A model generated the notes under the pieces. The model was not told where the DNA came from, made no database searches, and worked only from the letters and a program-made list of their open reading frames with translations. Positions 14,282-22,357 of a stretch of DNA of 25,606 nucleotides are shown piece by piece. The stretch's first letter is position 1; each line of letters begins with the position of its first letter. The position numbers and the translations under genes are program-made. This DNA comes from Alcanivorax sp. UBA4485 (GTDB taxonomy: Bacteria > Pseudomonadota > Gammaproteobacteria > Pseudomonadales > Alcanivoracaceae), in the NCBI GenBank assembly GCA_002389055.1, contig DGNT01000163.1:1-25606 (forward strand), read 5' to 3'.

Positions 14282-14464
14282 GCCGCACTCCAGGATTGGC
14301 TCACACTCGCGGGTAGGCTAGGCGCCGGGCGTGACGGTTCGGTGACAACGCTCACCGGACGTCGACGCGGGCCCGACCTGAAGGCTCTATAGTGGCCTAC
14401 TCCGGCCCGGCGCGCATCGTCACGCCACCTCCACGGCGATGAAATGATGTAAAAAATTTAAACC

Positions 14465-14533
14465 GATACAGGATACGGGATACAGGAGGAAGGCGAAGCC
14501 CGGCGCCATCCCCTGTATCCTGCATCCTGTATC
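14465..14533. repeat. heptamer-built inverted repeat upstream of ppnN
   Basis: Two 22-base arms, 14465-14486 and 14512-14533, match at 20 of 22 positions as an inverted repeat around a 25-base loop. Each arm is itself three tandem copies of a heptamer: GATACAG/GATACGG on the left, CTGTATC/CTGCATC on the right. The hairpin ends 28 bases before the ppnN start codon, so it would lie in the promoter or the mRNA leader. A related element occurs at 19257-19313. Confidence 0.85.
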
Positions 14534-14561
14534 TTGAATCCTCCTAAGTATGGGAATGTGC

Positions 14562-15929
14562 ATGACCGCTACGGTATCGACCATCGTCGCCCCCGAGGGC
14601 AGCCTGGAAGTTCTCAGCCAACAGGAAGTGGAGCGCCTGCGCGACACCTCCTCCAAGGGCCTGCACGAGCTGCTGCGCCGCTGCGCCCTGGCGGTCCTCA
14701 ACGCCGGCACCCCCACCGACGACAGCCGCCAGGTGCTGGAGACCTACAAGGATTTCGACATCCAGGTGATCCAGGAAGACCGCGGCATGATGCTCAAGCT
14801 GGATAACGCCCCGGCCGGGGCGTTCGTGGACGGGCGCATGATTCGCGGCATCCGCGAGCACCTGTCGGCGGTGCTGCGCGATATCGTCTACGTGGCCAAC
14901 GAGATTCAGCACGGCGGTCGCTTCGACCTGGACGACGGCAGCGGCATCTCCAACGCGGTGTTCCATATTCTGCGCAACGCCGGGGTGCTGCGCGCCGGCG
15001 ACCTGCCCAATCTGGTGGTGTGCTGGGGCGGGCATTCCATTTCCCGGGAAGAGTACGACTACGCCAAGAGCGTCGGCTACCAGCTGGGGCTGCGCGAGCT
15101 GGACATCTGCACCGGCTGCGGGCCCGGCGCCATGAAAGGGCCGATGAAAGGCGCCCATGTGGCGCACGCCAAGCAGCGCCGCCGCCAGGGCCGCTATCTG
15201 GGTATTTCCGAGCCGGGTATTATCGCCGCCGAAGCGCCCAACCCGATCGTCAACGAGCTGGTGATCATGCCGGACATCGAGAAGCGCCTGGAGGCGTTTC
15301 TGCGCGTGGCCCACGGCATCATCGTGTTCCCCGGCGGTGTCGGCACCACCGAGGAAATCCTCTATCTGCTGGGGGTATTGCTGCATCCGGCCAACCAGGA
15401 CATTCCGCTACCGGTGGTGTTCACCGGGCCGGCGGACAGCGCCGAATACTTCCGCCAGGTGGACACCTTCATCCGCTACGCACTGGGCGACGACGCCGCC
15501 AAGCGCTACCGGATCATCGTCGACGACCCGGAAGCGGTGGCCCTGGCCATGCGCGACGGCGTCCGTGACCTGACCGAGTTCCGCCGCAAACACGACGACG
15601 CCTTCTACTACAACTGGCGCCTCACCATTCCCGAGGACTTCCAGCGGCCGTTCGAGCCCACCCACGAGGCCATGGCCGCCCTGGCGCTGCGCACCGATCT
15701 GCCGGTGTACGACCTGGCCGCCAACCTGCGGCGGGCGTTTTCCGGCATTGTCGCCGGCAACGTCAAGGAGGCGGGCATCCGCGCCATCGAGGAGCGCGGC
15801 CCCTACCGGCTCACCGCCGAGAAGGGCCTGATGGCGCAGATGGACGTGCTGTTGCAGTCGTTTGTGGCGCAGAGCCGCATGAAGCTGCCCGGCAGCCACT
15901 ACGAACCCTGCTACAGACTGGAAGGCTAA
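14562..15929 (+). CDS. ppnN: nucleotide 5'-monophosphate nucleosidase PpnN
   Basis: The 455-residue protein matches PpnN (YgdH). This enzyme hydrolyses purine and pyrimidine nucleoside monophosphates to base and ribose 5-phosphate for nucleotide salvage, and in E. coli it is activated by (p)ppGpp. It has the PpnN-specific N-terminal domain (LEVLSQQEVERL, AFVDGRMIR), the LOG-type core with CGPGAMKGP at 186-194 and PGGVGTTEE at 257-265, and the family C-terminal domain. ATG 14562 is chosen because GGGA lies 6 bases upstream and the N-terminus then matches E. coli; ATG 14550 and 14556 in the same frame are possible. A heptamer hairpin lies just upstream and a REP pair follows the stop. Confidence 0.95.
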   Translation: MTATVSTIVAPEGSLEVLSQQEVERLRDTSSKGLHELLRRCALAVLNAGTPTDDSRQVLETYKDFDIQVIQEDRGMMLKLDNAPAGAFVDGRMIRGIREHLSAVLRDIVYVANEIQHGGRFDLDDGSGISNAVFHILRNAGVLRAGDLPNLVVCWGGHSISREEYDYAKSVGYQLGLRELDICTGCGPGAMKGPMKGAHVAHAKQRRRQGRYLGISEPGIIAAEAPNPIVNELVIMPDIEKRLEAFLRVAHGIIVFPGGVGTTEEILYLLGVLLHPANQDIPLPVVFTGPADSAEYFRQVDTFIRYALGDDAAKRYRIIVDDPEAVALAMRDGVRDLTEFRRKHDDAFYYNWRLTIPEDFQRPFEPTHEAMAALALRTDLPVYDLAANLRRAFSGIVAGNVKEAGIRAIEERGPYRLTAEKGLMAQMDVLLQSFVAQSRMKLPGSHYEPCYRLEG

Positions 15930-15935
15930 AAGCCT

Positions 15936-16078
15936 GTGGGAGCGGGCCCAGCCCGCGAAAGGGTGGCTTCAGCCACCCGGCGGGATTCCAGAGGCTTTAT
16001 TGGAGCCCCGCTTTCTGACCTCTCTGGGATCCTGCCGGCCGGCATAGCCGGCCTTTCGCGGGCTGGGCCCGCTCCCAC
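15936..16078. repeat. REP inverted pair (D) after ppnN
   Basis: The left unit has hairpin 1 GCGGGC-CCA-GCCCGC and hairpin 2 GGGTGGC-TTCA-GCCACCC, then GGCGGGATTCCAGAGG. The inverted right unit has hairpin 2 GGCCGGC-TAT-GCCGGCC, then GGCAGGATCCCAGAG. It begins 7 bases after the ppnN stop and ends 16 bases before the convergent dehydrogenase gene ends. Confidence 0.9.
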
Positions 16079-16093
16079 CAACAAGAGCTGCCT

Positions 16094-16864
<771 letters not shown>

Positions 16865-16976
16865 ACTGTCTCCTTGTGTAAAACTTGAGTATAACCATGC
16901 AAACCCGGGGCTACATTGTTGCTTCCGCTCAGGGAGATACGCATTCTTGTTAATGAAGAGCGAGAGGGAAGCCCCT

Positions 16977-18290
16977 ATGAGCCAGCCAGAGAAGCAACCA
17001 CGGCATGCCGGCCTGGCCCGGCGCCTGGCGGAAACCCGGACGTTCAGCGAGACCCTGTGCGAGCCCCTCACCGCCGAGGACATGGGCCTGCAGGCCTGTC
17101 CGGAAGTGAGCCCGCCGCGCTGGCATCTGGCGCACACCACCTGGTTTTTCGAGACCTTTATCCTCAAGCCTTTCGCGCCCGGCTACAAACCCGCCGACGA
17201 ACGCTTCGAATATCTGTTCAACAGCTACTACAACGGCGTCGGCGAACAGTACCCGCGCCCCCAGCGGCACCTGTTGTCACGGCCCGGCAACGACGCGGTG
17301 CGCGCCTGGCGCGCCAGCGTGGACGAGGCGATGCAGGCGCTGCTCGCCGGCCCGCCCCTGGACGATGAGGTGGCGGACCTGGTGGCGCTGGGCATCGAGC
17401 ATGAGCAACAGCACCAGGAACTGCTGGTCACCGACCTCAAGTTCAGCTTCTCGCACAACCCGCTGGCGCCGGTGTACCGGCCCCGCCAGGACAGCGAGGC
17501 GCAGGCCGCGCCGCTGCGCTGGCACGCGTACCCGGGCGGCCTCACAGAGATTGGCGCCGACCCGGCCGACCGCTTCTGCTTCGACAACGAAACGCCCCGC
17601 CACCGCCAGTGGCTGGAACCGTTCGCCCTGGCCAGCCGCCCGGCCACCTGCGGCGAGTATCTGGCCTTTATCGAGGACGGTGGCTACCGGCGCCCGGAGC
17701 TGTGGCTCTCCGACGGCTGGGCCTGGCTCAAGGAACAGGGCGCCCGCGCCCCGCTCTACTGGAATCTGGACGGCGACACGCCGAGCCACTACACCCTGGC
17801 CGGCCAGCAGCCCGTGAACCCGCAAGAGCCGGTCGCCCATCTGAATTACTACGAAGCCGAGGCGTTCGCCCGCTGGAGCGGCAAGCGCCTGCCCACCGAA
17901 GCGGAGTGGGAACACGCCGCCGCGCACCGGCCGGTGCCTGCCGGGCCGGACGGCGGTTTCGTGGACAACCGCCGCTTCCACCCCGGTGTGGCCGGCGACG
18001 AGGCCCGGGGCCCGGCGCAAATGTTCGGCCACGTCTGGGAATGGACCGCCAGCGCCTACCTGCCCTACCCCGGTTTCGCGGCCGCCGCTGGCGCCGTGGG
18101 CGAGTACAACGGCAAATTCATGTGCAACCAGATGGTGCTGCGCGGCGGCTCCTGCGCCAGCGCGCCGGGCCATTTGCGCGCCACCTATCGCAACTTCTTC
18201 TACCCGCATCTGCGCTGGCAATTCAGCGGCGTACGTCTGGCACAAAGCATGGAGGCAAGCCGTGCCCCGACCCCAACAATTATTGCCTAA
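16977..18290 (+). CDS. egtB: ergothioneine biosynthesis sulfoxide synthase EgtB
   Basis: The 437-residue non-heme iron enzyme joins a sulfur donor (cysteine or gamma-glutamylcysteine) to hercynine using oxygen. The N-terminal DinB-like domain has WHLAHTTWFFE at 49-59 and the iron-binding H142-x3-H146-x-E148. The C-terminal formylglycine-enzyme-like domain (about 185-425) has HLNYYEAEAFARWSGKRLPT, GHVWEWTASAY and the terminal RWQFSGVRLA. AGGGA lies about 8 bases before ATG 16977, and the upstream extension of the frame lacks a ribosome site. It overlaps egtD by 29 bases, so the two are translationally coupled. A selenoneine synthase (SenA) is a related alternative, but the egtD partner favours ergothioneine. 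Confidence 0.93.
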   Translation: MSQPEKQPRHAGLARRLAETRTFSETLCEPLTAEDMGLQACPEVSPPRWHLAHTTWFFETFILKPFAPGYKPADERFEYLFNSYYNGVGEQYPRPQRHLLSRPGNDAVRAWRASVDEAMQALLAGPPLDDEVADLVALGIEHEQQHQELLVTDLKFSFSHNPLAPVYRPRQDSEAQAAPLRWHAYPGGLTEIGADPADRFCFDNETPRHRQWLEPFALASRPATCGEYLAFIEDGGYRRPELWLSDGWAWLKEQGARAPLYWNLDGDTPSHYTLAGQQPVNPQEPVAHLNYYEAEAFARWSGKRLPTEAEWEHAAAHRPVPAGPDGGFVDNRRFHPGVAGDEARGPAQMFGHVWEWTASAYLPYPGFAAAAGAVGEYNGKFMCNQMVLRGGSCASAPGHLRATYRNFFYPHLRWQFSGVRLAQSMEASRAPTPTIIA

Positions 18291-19248
18291 CCTGACCTTC
18301 CTGGACCTGCGCCCGCCGGTGGCGGACGCGGCCCGGGAAGTGGCCGCGTCGCTGTCGGCGGCGCGCCCCACCCTGGACCCGAAGTATTTCTACGACGAAC
18401 GCGGCTCGTCGTTGTTCGACGCCATCACCCGCACGCCGGAGTATTACCCCACCCGCACCGAGGCGGCGTTGCTGCGCGAGCACGCCGCCGGCATGGCGAC
18501 CCAGCTGGGCGACGATCTGGTGATCGCCGAGCCCGGCGCCGGCGGCTGTGAAAAGGTGCGCATTCTGCTCGATCAGTGGCGGCCCTACGGTTACATGCCC
18601 CTGGAGATTTCCCGCGAGTGCCTGCTCGACGCCAGCCGCGCCCTGGCCGATGAATACCCGGGGGTGCGCTTCGACGCGGTGTGCGCGGACTATTCCCAGG
18701 CGCTGGATTTCCCCGCCGATCTGCCCGGCTACCCGAGCGGCGTGCCCCGGCTGGTGTTTTTCCCCGGCTCCACCATCGGCAATTTCGAGCCCGCCGCCCG
18801 CGCCGATTTCCTGGCCGGCCTGCGCCGCCTCGCCGGCGATGACGGCTACCTGCTGATCGGCGCCGACCTGCAAAAAGACCCGGCCCGGCTCAACGCGGCC
18901 TACAACGACAGCGCCGGCCACACCGCCGCCTTCAACCTCAACGCCCTTGAGCATCTCAATGCGCGGCTGGAATGCGGCTTCGACGTCGCCGCGTTCGAGC
19001 ACCGGGCGTTCTACAACGAAGCGCTGGGGCGCATCGAAATGCACCTGGAGTGCAAAAAAGCGCAAACCATCCAGGTCAACGGCCACACCATCGAACTGGC
19101 GCCCGGCAGTCGCATTCACACCGAAAACTCCTATAAATTCACGGTGGAGACCTTCACCCGGGAACTGAGCGACGCGGGTTTCGCGCCGCTATCCAGCTGG
19201 GTGGACGACGAAGGCCTGTTCAGTATTCATCTGGCCAAGGCGGTGTGA
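18262..19248 (+). CDS. egtD: L-histidine N-alpha-methyltransferase EgtD
   Basis: The 328-residue SAM-dependent enzyme methylates histidine three times to hercynine, the substrate of EgtB. The family pattern is complete: LDPKYFYDERGSSLFDAIT at about 38-56, EYYPTRTE, the SAM loop EPGAGGCEKVR at 90-100, YMPLEIS, FFPGSTIGNFEP at 166-177, HTAAFNLN and TENSYKFT near 287-294. The start is GTG 18262, preceded at 6 bases by GGAGG, within the last codons of egtB. Together the pair covers the two core steps; a separate C-S lyase (EgtE-like) is not nearby. A repeat with several palindromes follows the stop. Confidence 0.95.
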   Translation: MPRPQQLLPNLTFLDLRPPVADAAREVAASLSAARPTLDPKYFYDERGSSLFDAITRTPEYYPTRTEAALLREHAAGMATQLGDDLVIAEPGAGGCEKVRILLDQWRPYGYMPLEISRECLLDASRALADEYPGVRFDAVCADYSQALDFPADLPGYPSGVPRLVFFPGSTIGNFEPAARADFLAGLRRLAGDDGYLLIGADLQKDPARLNAAYNDSAGHTAAFNLNALEHLNARLECGFDVAAFEHRAFYNEALGRIEMHLECKKAQTIQVNGHTIELAPGSRIHTENSYKFTVETFTRELSDAGFAPLSSWVDDEGLFSIHLAKAV

Positions 19249-19256
19249 CGCCCGCC

Positions 19257-19313
19257 GATACGGGAACCTGGCGCCAGGTAGCGGGACCCGCCGTATCCTG
19301 TATCCTGTAATCT
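19257..19313. repeat. heptamer-type repeat with nested palindromes after egtD
   Basis: GATACGGG (19257-19264) is followed by two perfect palindromes, ACCTGGCGCCAGGT (19266-19279) and GCGGGACCCGC (19281-19291). CGTATC then leads into CTGTATC and CTGTAATC heptamers. It shares the CTGTATC unit with the hairpin before ppnN. It lies 9 bases past the egtD stop and may act as a terminator. Confidence 0.7.
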
Positions 19314-19359
19314 GTTTCGCGTTGGCCGCTGGCGAACGCCCTGGGGAAGGAAAACACCA

Positions 19360-19908
19360 ATGCTGGAATTGATCAGCGCCGCCCGGCGCCGCAAACGCAC
19401 ACCCACCTATTCGTTGTTCGATGTGGTGTCCATGGAATTCCGGGTGGGTTTGCTGGACATCGATCTCAACATGCACCTGAACAACGGCAAGTACACCAAG
19501 ATCATGGACCGTTGCCGGCTGGAGCACGCGGTGGTCACCGGCCTGCTCAACCGCATGATCGAGGCCCGCGCCAGCGCCGTGGTGGCCAACAGCGAAATCG
19601 CCTATGTCCGCGAGCTGCGCCCCTACCAGCGCTTCATGGTGCACACCCGCATTCTCGGCTGGGACGACAAGTACACCTACTACGACCAGCGCTTCGACTC
19701 GCAACGCAAGCTGCACACCCACGCCCTGCTGCGCCTGGCGCACATGTACGGCGGCAAGACCATCAGCCCCCAGGCGTTCCAGGAAATGACCGGCCTGAAC
19801 AAGGTGTCGCCGCCGCTGCCCGCCTATGTGCAGGACTGGAAAACCCTGTTGCAGAGCAAGAAACGGCTCACCGAAACCGACCTGGAACCGGCCCGCGATA
19901 TACCTTAA
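19360..19908 (+). CDS. hotdog-fold acyl-CoA thioesterase family protein
   Basis: This 182-residue protein matches the 4HBT/THEM6-like thioesterases, which cleave acyl-CoA thioesters in the cytoplasm. The active-site region DIDLNMHLNNGKY at 33-45 is the family hallmark, and SEIAYVRELRPYQRFMVHTRILGWDDKY matches the following strands. GGAAGG precedes ATG 19360 at about 9 bases. It is followed at 40 bases by the DUF1289 gene and lies after egtD in the same direction, but the repeat between makes a single operon uncertain. Substrate chain length is not predictable from sequence. Confidence 0.82.
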   Translation: MLELISAARRRKRTPTYSLFDVVSMEFRVGLLDIDLNMHLNNGKYTKIMDRCRLEHAVVTGLLNRMIEARASAVVANSEIAYVRELRPYQRFMVHTRILGWDDKYTYYDQRFDSQRKLHTHALLRLAHMYGGKTISPQAFQEMTGLNKVSPPLPAYVQDWKTLLQSKKRLTETDLEPARDIP

Positions 19909-19948
19909 GGGTTCACACAACCCGCGGCGCTTGCGTTACAATCCCGGC

Positions 19949-20452
19949 ATGTCCAAACCCCGCATCGGCACCCCCTGCATCGGCGTTTGTTCCACCGTCT
20001 TCGGCGACACCGTCTGTCGCGGCTGCCGCCGCTTCAGCCACGAAGTGGTGGACTGGAACGCCTACTCCGACGAGCAGAAACGCATCGTCTGGGAGCGTCT
20101 CGACGAGCTCCTCGGTCTCGTGGTGAGCAACTACTTCGAGGTCCTCGACGCCGACGCGCTCGCCAGCCAGCTCGACTATCAGAACCTGCGCTACCAGACC
20201 CAGCTCTCCCCCACCGGCTGGGTGCCGGAACTGCTCAAGGCCGCCGGCCGCCAGCGCATCGACTACCGGGTGTTCGGCCTGGAGCCGCTGCCCGCCGCCG
20301 AAGGCATGGCGCCGCGCGAGCTCTACGACCTGATCAGCAAGGAATGCCACGCCCTCAACCAGGCCCACTACGACCGCTCCTTCGCGCGCCCGGTGGGCAG
20401 CACCGGCGACCTGGTGATGCAGGCCGCCCGGGAAAAAGGCCTGCTCTCCTAA
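19949..20452 (+). CDS. DUF1289 (Fe-S or zinc-type Cys cluster) protein
   Basis: The 167-residue protein begins with a DUF1289 domain: GTPCIGVCSTVFGDTVCRGC gives four cysteines (C10, C14, C23, C26) that likely bind a metal, followed by RRFSHEVVDWNAYSDEQKRIVWERLDEL. The remaining 110 residues are an uncharacterised extension ending in a charged helix. Function is unknown. A TACAAT hexamer sits 6 bases before ATG 19949 and no ribosome site is present, which would suit a leaderless transcript. The stop lies 13 bases from the convergent zur stop, the only convergent junction here without a REP element. Confidence 0.85.
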   Translation: MSKPRIGTPCIGVCSTVFGDTVCRGCRRFSHEVVDWNAYSDEQKRIVWERLDELLGLVVSNYFEVLDADALASQLDYQNLRYQTQLSPTGWVPELLKAAGRQRIDYRVFGLEPLPAAEGMAPRELYDLISKECHALNQAHYDRSFARPVGSTGDLVMQAAREKGLLS

Positions 20453-20465
20453 GCGAGCCGCGCCG

Positions 20466-20921
20466 TCAGGCGCAGCGTTCGCAACGGCCATGCATCTCCA
20501 GGGGCTGAGCGCCGGCACGGAACCCTTCACTGTCCAGGCTGCGCTGCAGTTGCCGGCGTAGCGGGCTGTCCATGGGCGCCTCCCGCACCGCACCGCAATC
20601 ATCGCAGACCAGAAACAGGGTACCGGCCTCGTGGCCGTGATCGCACGCCAGGTGGCCGCAGGCCACATAGCGGTTGGTGGACGCCAGCCGGTGGGCCAGC
20701 CCCGCCGACACCAGAAAATCCAGCGCCCGGTAAATGGTGGGCGGCTTGGCGCCGGGCTGGTGCCGGCGTTGCAAGGCGTCCAGTAAGTCGTAAGCGCCGG
20801 CGGGGGCCTCCTGCTCAAGCAACAACGCCATTACCTGACGCCGCTGAGAGGTCCACTTCAGGCCCTGCTCCCGGCAAAGGCGCTCGGCGATGTCCAATTT
20901 GGCTTGTGGGCTCGGGGCCAT
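20466..20921 (-). CDS. zur: zinc uptake regulator Zur (Fur family)
   Basis: The 151-residue Fur-family repressor has a winged-helix domain (SQRRQVMALLLEQ, PPTIYRALDFLVSAGLAHRL), then C88 and C93 with H95, and the two structural zinc pairs C106xxC109 and C147xxC150. The RYVACGHLACDHGHEAGTLFLVCDDCG region matches Zur more than Fur. It lies 54 bases downstream of the zigA-type gene on the same strand, and a perfect Zur palindrome precedes that gene. This gives strong context for zinc-dependent autoregulation. GGAGA lies before ATG 20921. Confidence 0.93.
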   Translation of the reverse strand: MAPSPQAKLDIAERLCREQGLKWTSQRRQVMALLLEQEAPAGAYDLLDALQRRHQPGAKPPTIYRALDFLVSAGLAHRLASTNRYVACGHLACDHGHEAGTLFLVCDDCGAVREAPMDSPLRRQLQRSLDSEGFRAGAQPLEMHGRCERCA

Positions 20922-20975
20922 GGGGTCTCCGTGACGGCCACGACCGAAGATGGCCGCGACGCTATTATCCCGTTG

Positions 20976-22199
20976 TTAGGAAGCTTCCTCCAAGCCCCAG
21001 TCCGGGAACGGGTCCGGCAGGGTGCGCCAGTATTCCAACCCGGCCCGGGTCTCGTCCTCGCTGAGCAAGCAGGCATCCAGCGCCCGCCGGGTATGCGCCG
21101 GGTCCATGCCCTGGCCAATGAACACCAGTTCCTGGCGCATGTCGCCGAACGGCTCGTGCCATTTTTCACGAATGAAGGTGCGCGTCTCCGCATCGTCCGG
21201 CCAGTTGTGCTCGGGCACCGCCTTCCAGAAAAAGCCGGCCACACCATGGTGGGCGATGCCGCCCGCCTGGCTCCAGGTGCCCGCCAGACGGGGCCGGGTG
21301 GCGAGCCAGAAATATCCCTTGGAACGCAGCAGCTTGCCGTTGTCCCAGTCGCGGTTCAGAAAGGCGTGGAAGCGGGCCGGGTGAAACGGCCGGCGTGCGG
21401 TGTAAGTGAAGCTGCTGATGCCGTACTCCTCGGTTTCCGGCACATGCTCACCGCGCATTTCCTTGAGCCAGCCCGGCGCCAGGCTGGCGCGCTCGAAATC
21501 AAAACGCCCGGTATTCAGCACCTGATCCAACGGCACCCGACCGTGGGTAATGGGCACGATCACCGCGTCCGGATTCAACGCCCGCAGCATACCGATCACA
21601 TCCTGGCGCTGGGCGTCGTCGAGCAGATCCATCTTGCTCACCAGCAGCACGTCGCAGAATTCGATCTGGTCCACCAGCAGGTCCGCGACGTTGCGCTGGT
21701 CATCCTCGCCCAGATGCTCGCCCTTCTCGCGCAGGTCCGCCGCTTCGCGCAGATCGCGGGGGAAATTGACCCCGTCCACCACGGTCACCAGGGTATCGAG
21801 GCGGGCCACGGTCGACAGGCTCTCGCCGCTTTCGTCCTCGAAGGTGAAGGTCTCCGCCACCGGCAACGGCTCGGAAATACCGGTGGATTCGATCACCAGA
21901 TAGTCGAAGCGCCCCTCAGCGGCGAGCCGCTTCACCTCTTCCAGCAGATCCTCGCGCAACGTGCAGCAAATGCAGCCGTTGCTCATCTCCACCAGCTTTT
22001 CCTCGGAACGGTTCAGGCTCACCTGCTCGTTGACCAGGCTGGCGTCGATATTGATCTCGCTCATGTCGTTGACGATCACCGCCACCCGGCGGCCGTCACG
22101 GTTATTGAGTATGTGGTTAAGCACCGTGGTCTTGCCGGCGCCCAGAAACCCGGACAGCACCGTGACCGGCAGACGATTGTCCACTGCGGTGTCCTGCAT
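20976..22199 (-). CDS. zigA: zinc-responsive COG0523 GTPase (ZigA-like metallochaperone)
   Basis: This 407-residue CobW/COG0523 GTPase has the P-loop GFLGAGKT at 17-24, the metal-binding CICC at 76-79 (NGCICCTLREDLL), the ESTGISEP switch, SKMDL as the guanine-specificity motif, and the CobW C-terminal domain (about 265-390). Zur-regulated members move zinc to essential proteins during zinc starvation. ATG 22199 is set by GGGAG 7 bases upstream; seven extra in-frame residues are unlikely. The promoter (TTGCCA, 17-base spacer, TATAAC) is overlapped by a perfect Zur box at 22249-22267. The zur gene follows in the same transcript direction. Confidence 0.92.
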   Translation of the reverse strand: MQDTAVDNRLPVTVLSGFLGAGKTTVLNHILNNRDGRRVAVIVNDMSEINIDASLVNEQVSLNRSEEKLVEMSNGCICCTLREDLLEEVKRLAAEGRFDYLVIESTGISEPLPVAETFTFEDESGESLSTVARLDTLVTVVDGVNFPRDLREAADLREKGEHLGEDDQRNVADLLVDQIEFCDVLLVSKMDLLDDAQRQDVIGMLRALNPDAVIVPITHGRVPLDQVLNTGRFDFERASLAPGWLKEMRGEHVPETEEYGISSFTYTARRPFHPARFHAFLNRDWDNGKLLRSKGYFWLATRPRLAGTWSQAGGIAHHGVAGFFWKAVPEHNWPDDAETRTFIREKWHEPFGDMRQELVFIGQGMDPAHTRRALDACLLSEDETRAGLEYWRTLPDPFPDWGLEEAS

Positions 22200-22248
22200 G
22201 GTGATTCTCCCTGATAGCAACTCGTGAATGGCTCATGCGCAAAGCCGT

Positions 22249-22267
22249 AATGTTATAATATAACATT
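22249..22267. promoter_or_regulatory. Zur-box palindrome
   Basis: AATGTTATAATATAACATT is a perfect 19-base palindrome (nine-base arms around a central A), matching the gammaproteobacterial Zur operator core. It covers the -10 element and part of the spacer of the zigA promoter and lies 90 bases upstream of the divergent Acr1-like gene. Confidence 0.93.
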
Positions 22268-22280
22268 TAGCACATGGCAA
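22252..22280 (-). promoter_or_regulatory. zigA-zur promoter
   Basis: On the minus strand TTGCCA (22280-22275) and TATAAC (22257-22252) are separated by exactly 17 bases, each one or two bases from consensus. Transcription would begin near 22245, giving a leader of about 45 bases. The Zur palindrome sits over the -10 element. Confidence 0.65.
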
Positions 22281-22357
22281 GCCAGATTGCCGGGATGCAC
22301 TGTCCGCGCCGGCAAGGCACTATGGGTGTTTGTTTGCGATCAGCGAGACGATGTCCG

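Noticed and set aside
16865..17167. 101-residue extension of the dehydrogenase
   Set aside because: It runs over the divergent egtB start, is Arg/Cys-rich and unlike SDR N-termini; ATG 16864 has a good ribosome site.
17277..18371. 364-codon open frame opposite egtB
   Set aside because: It is a shadow of egtB with no motif and no ribosome site.
20904..22214. 436-codon open frame opposite the zigA-type gene
   Set aside because: It covers a gene with complete GTPase motifs and has no family features of its own.
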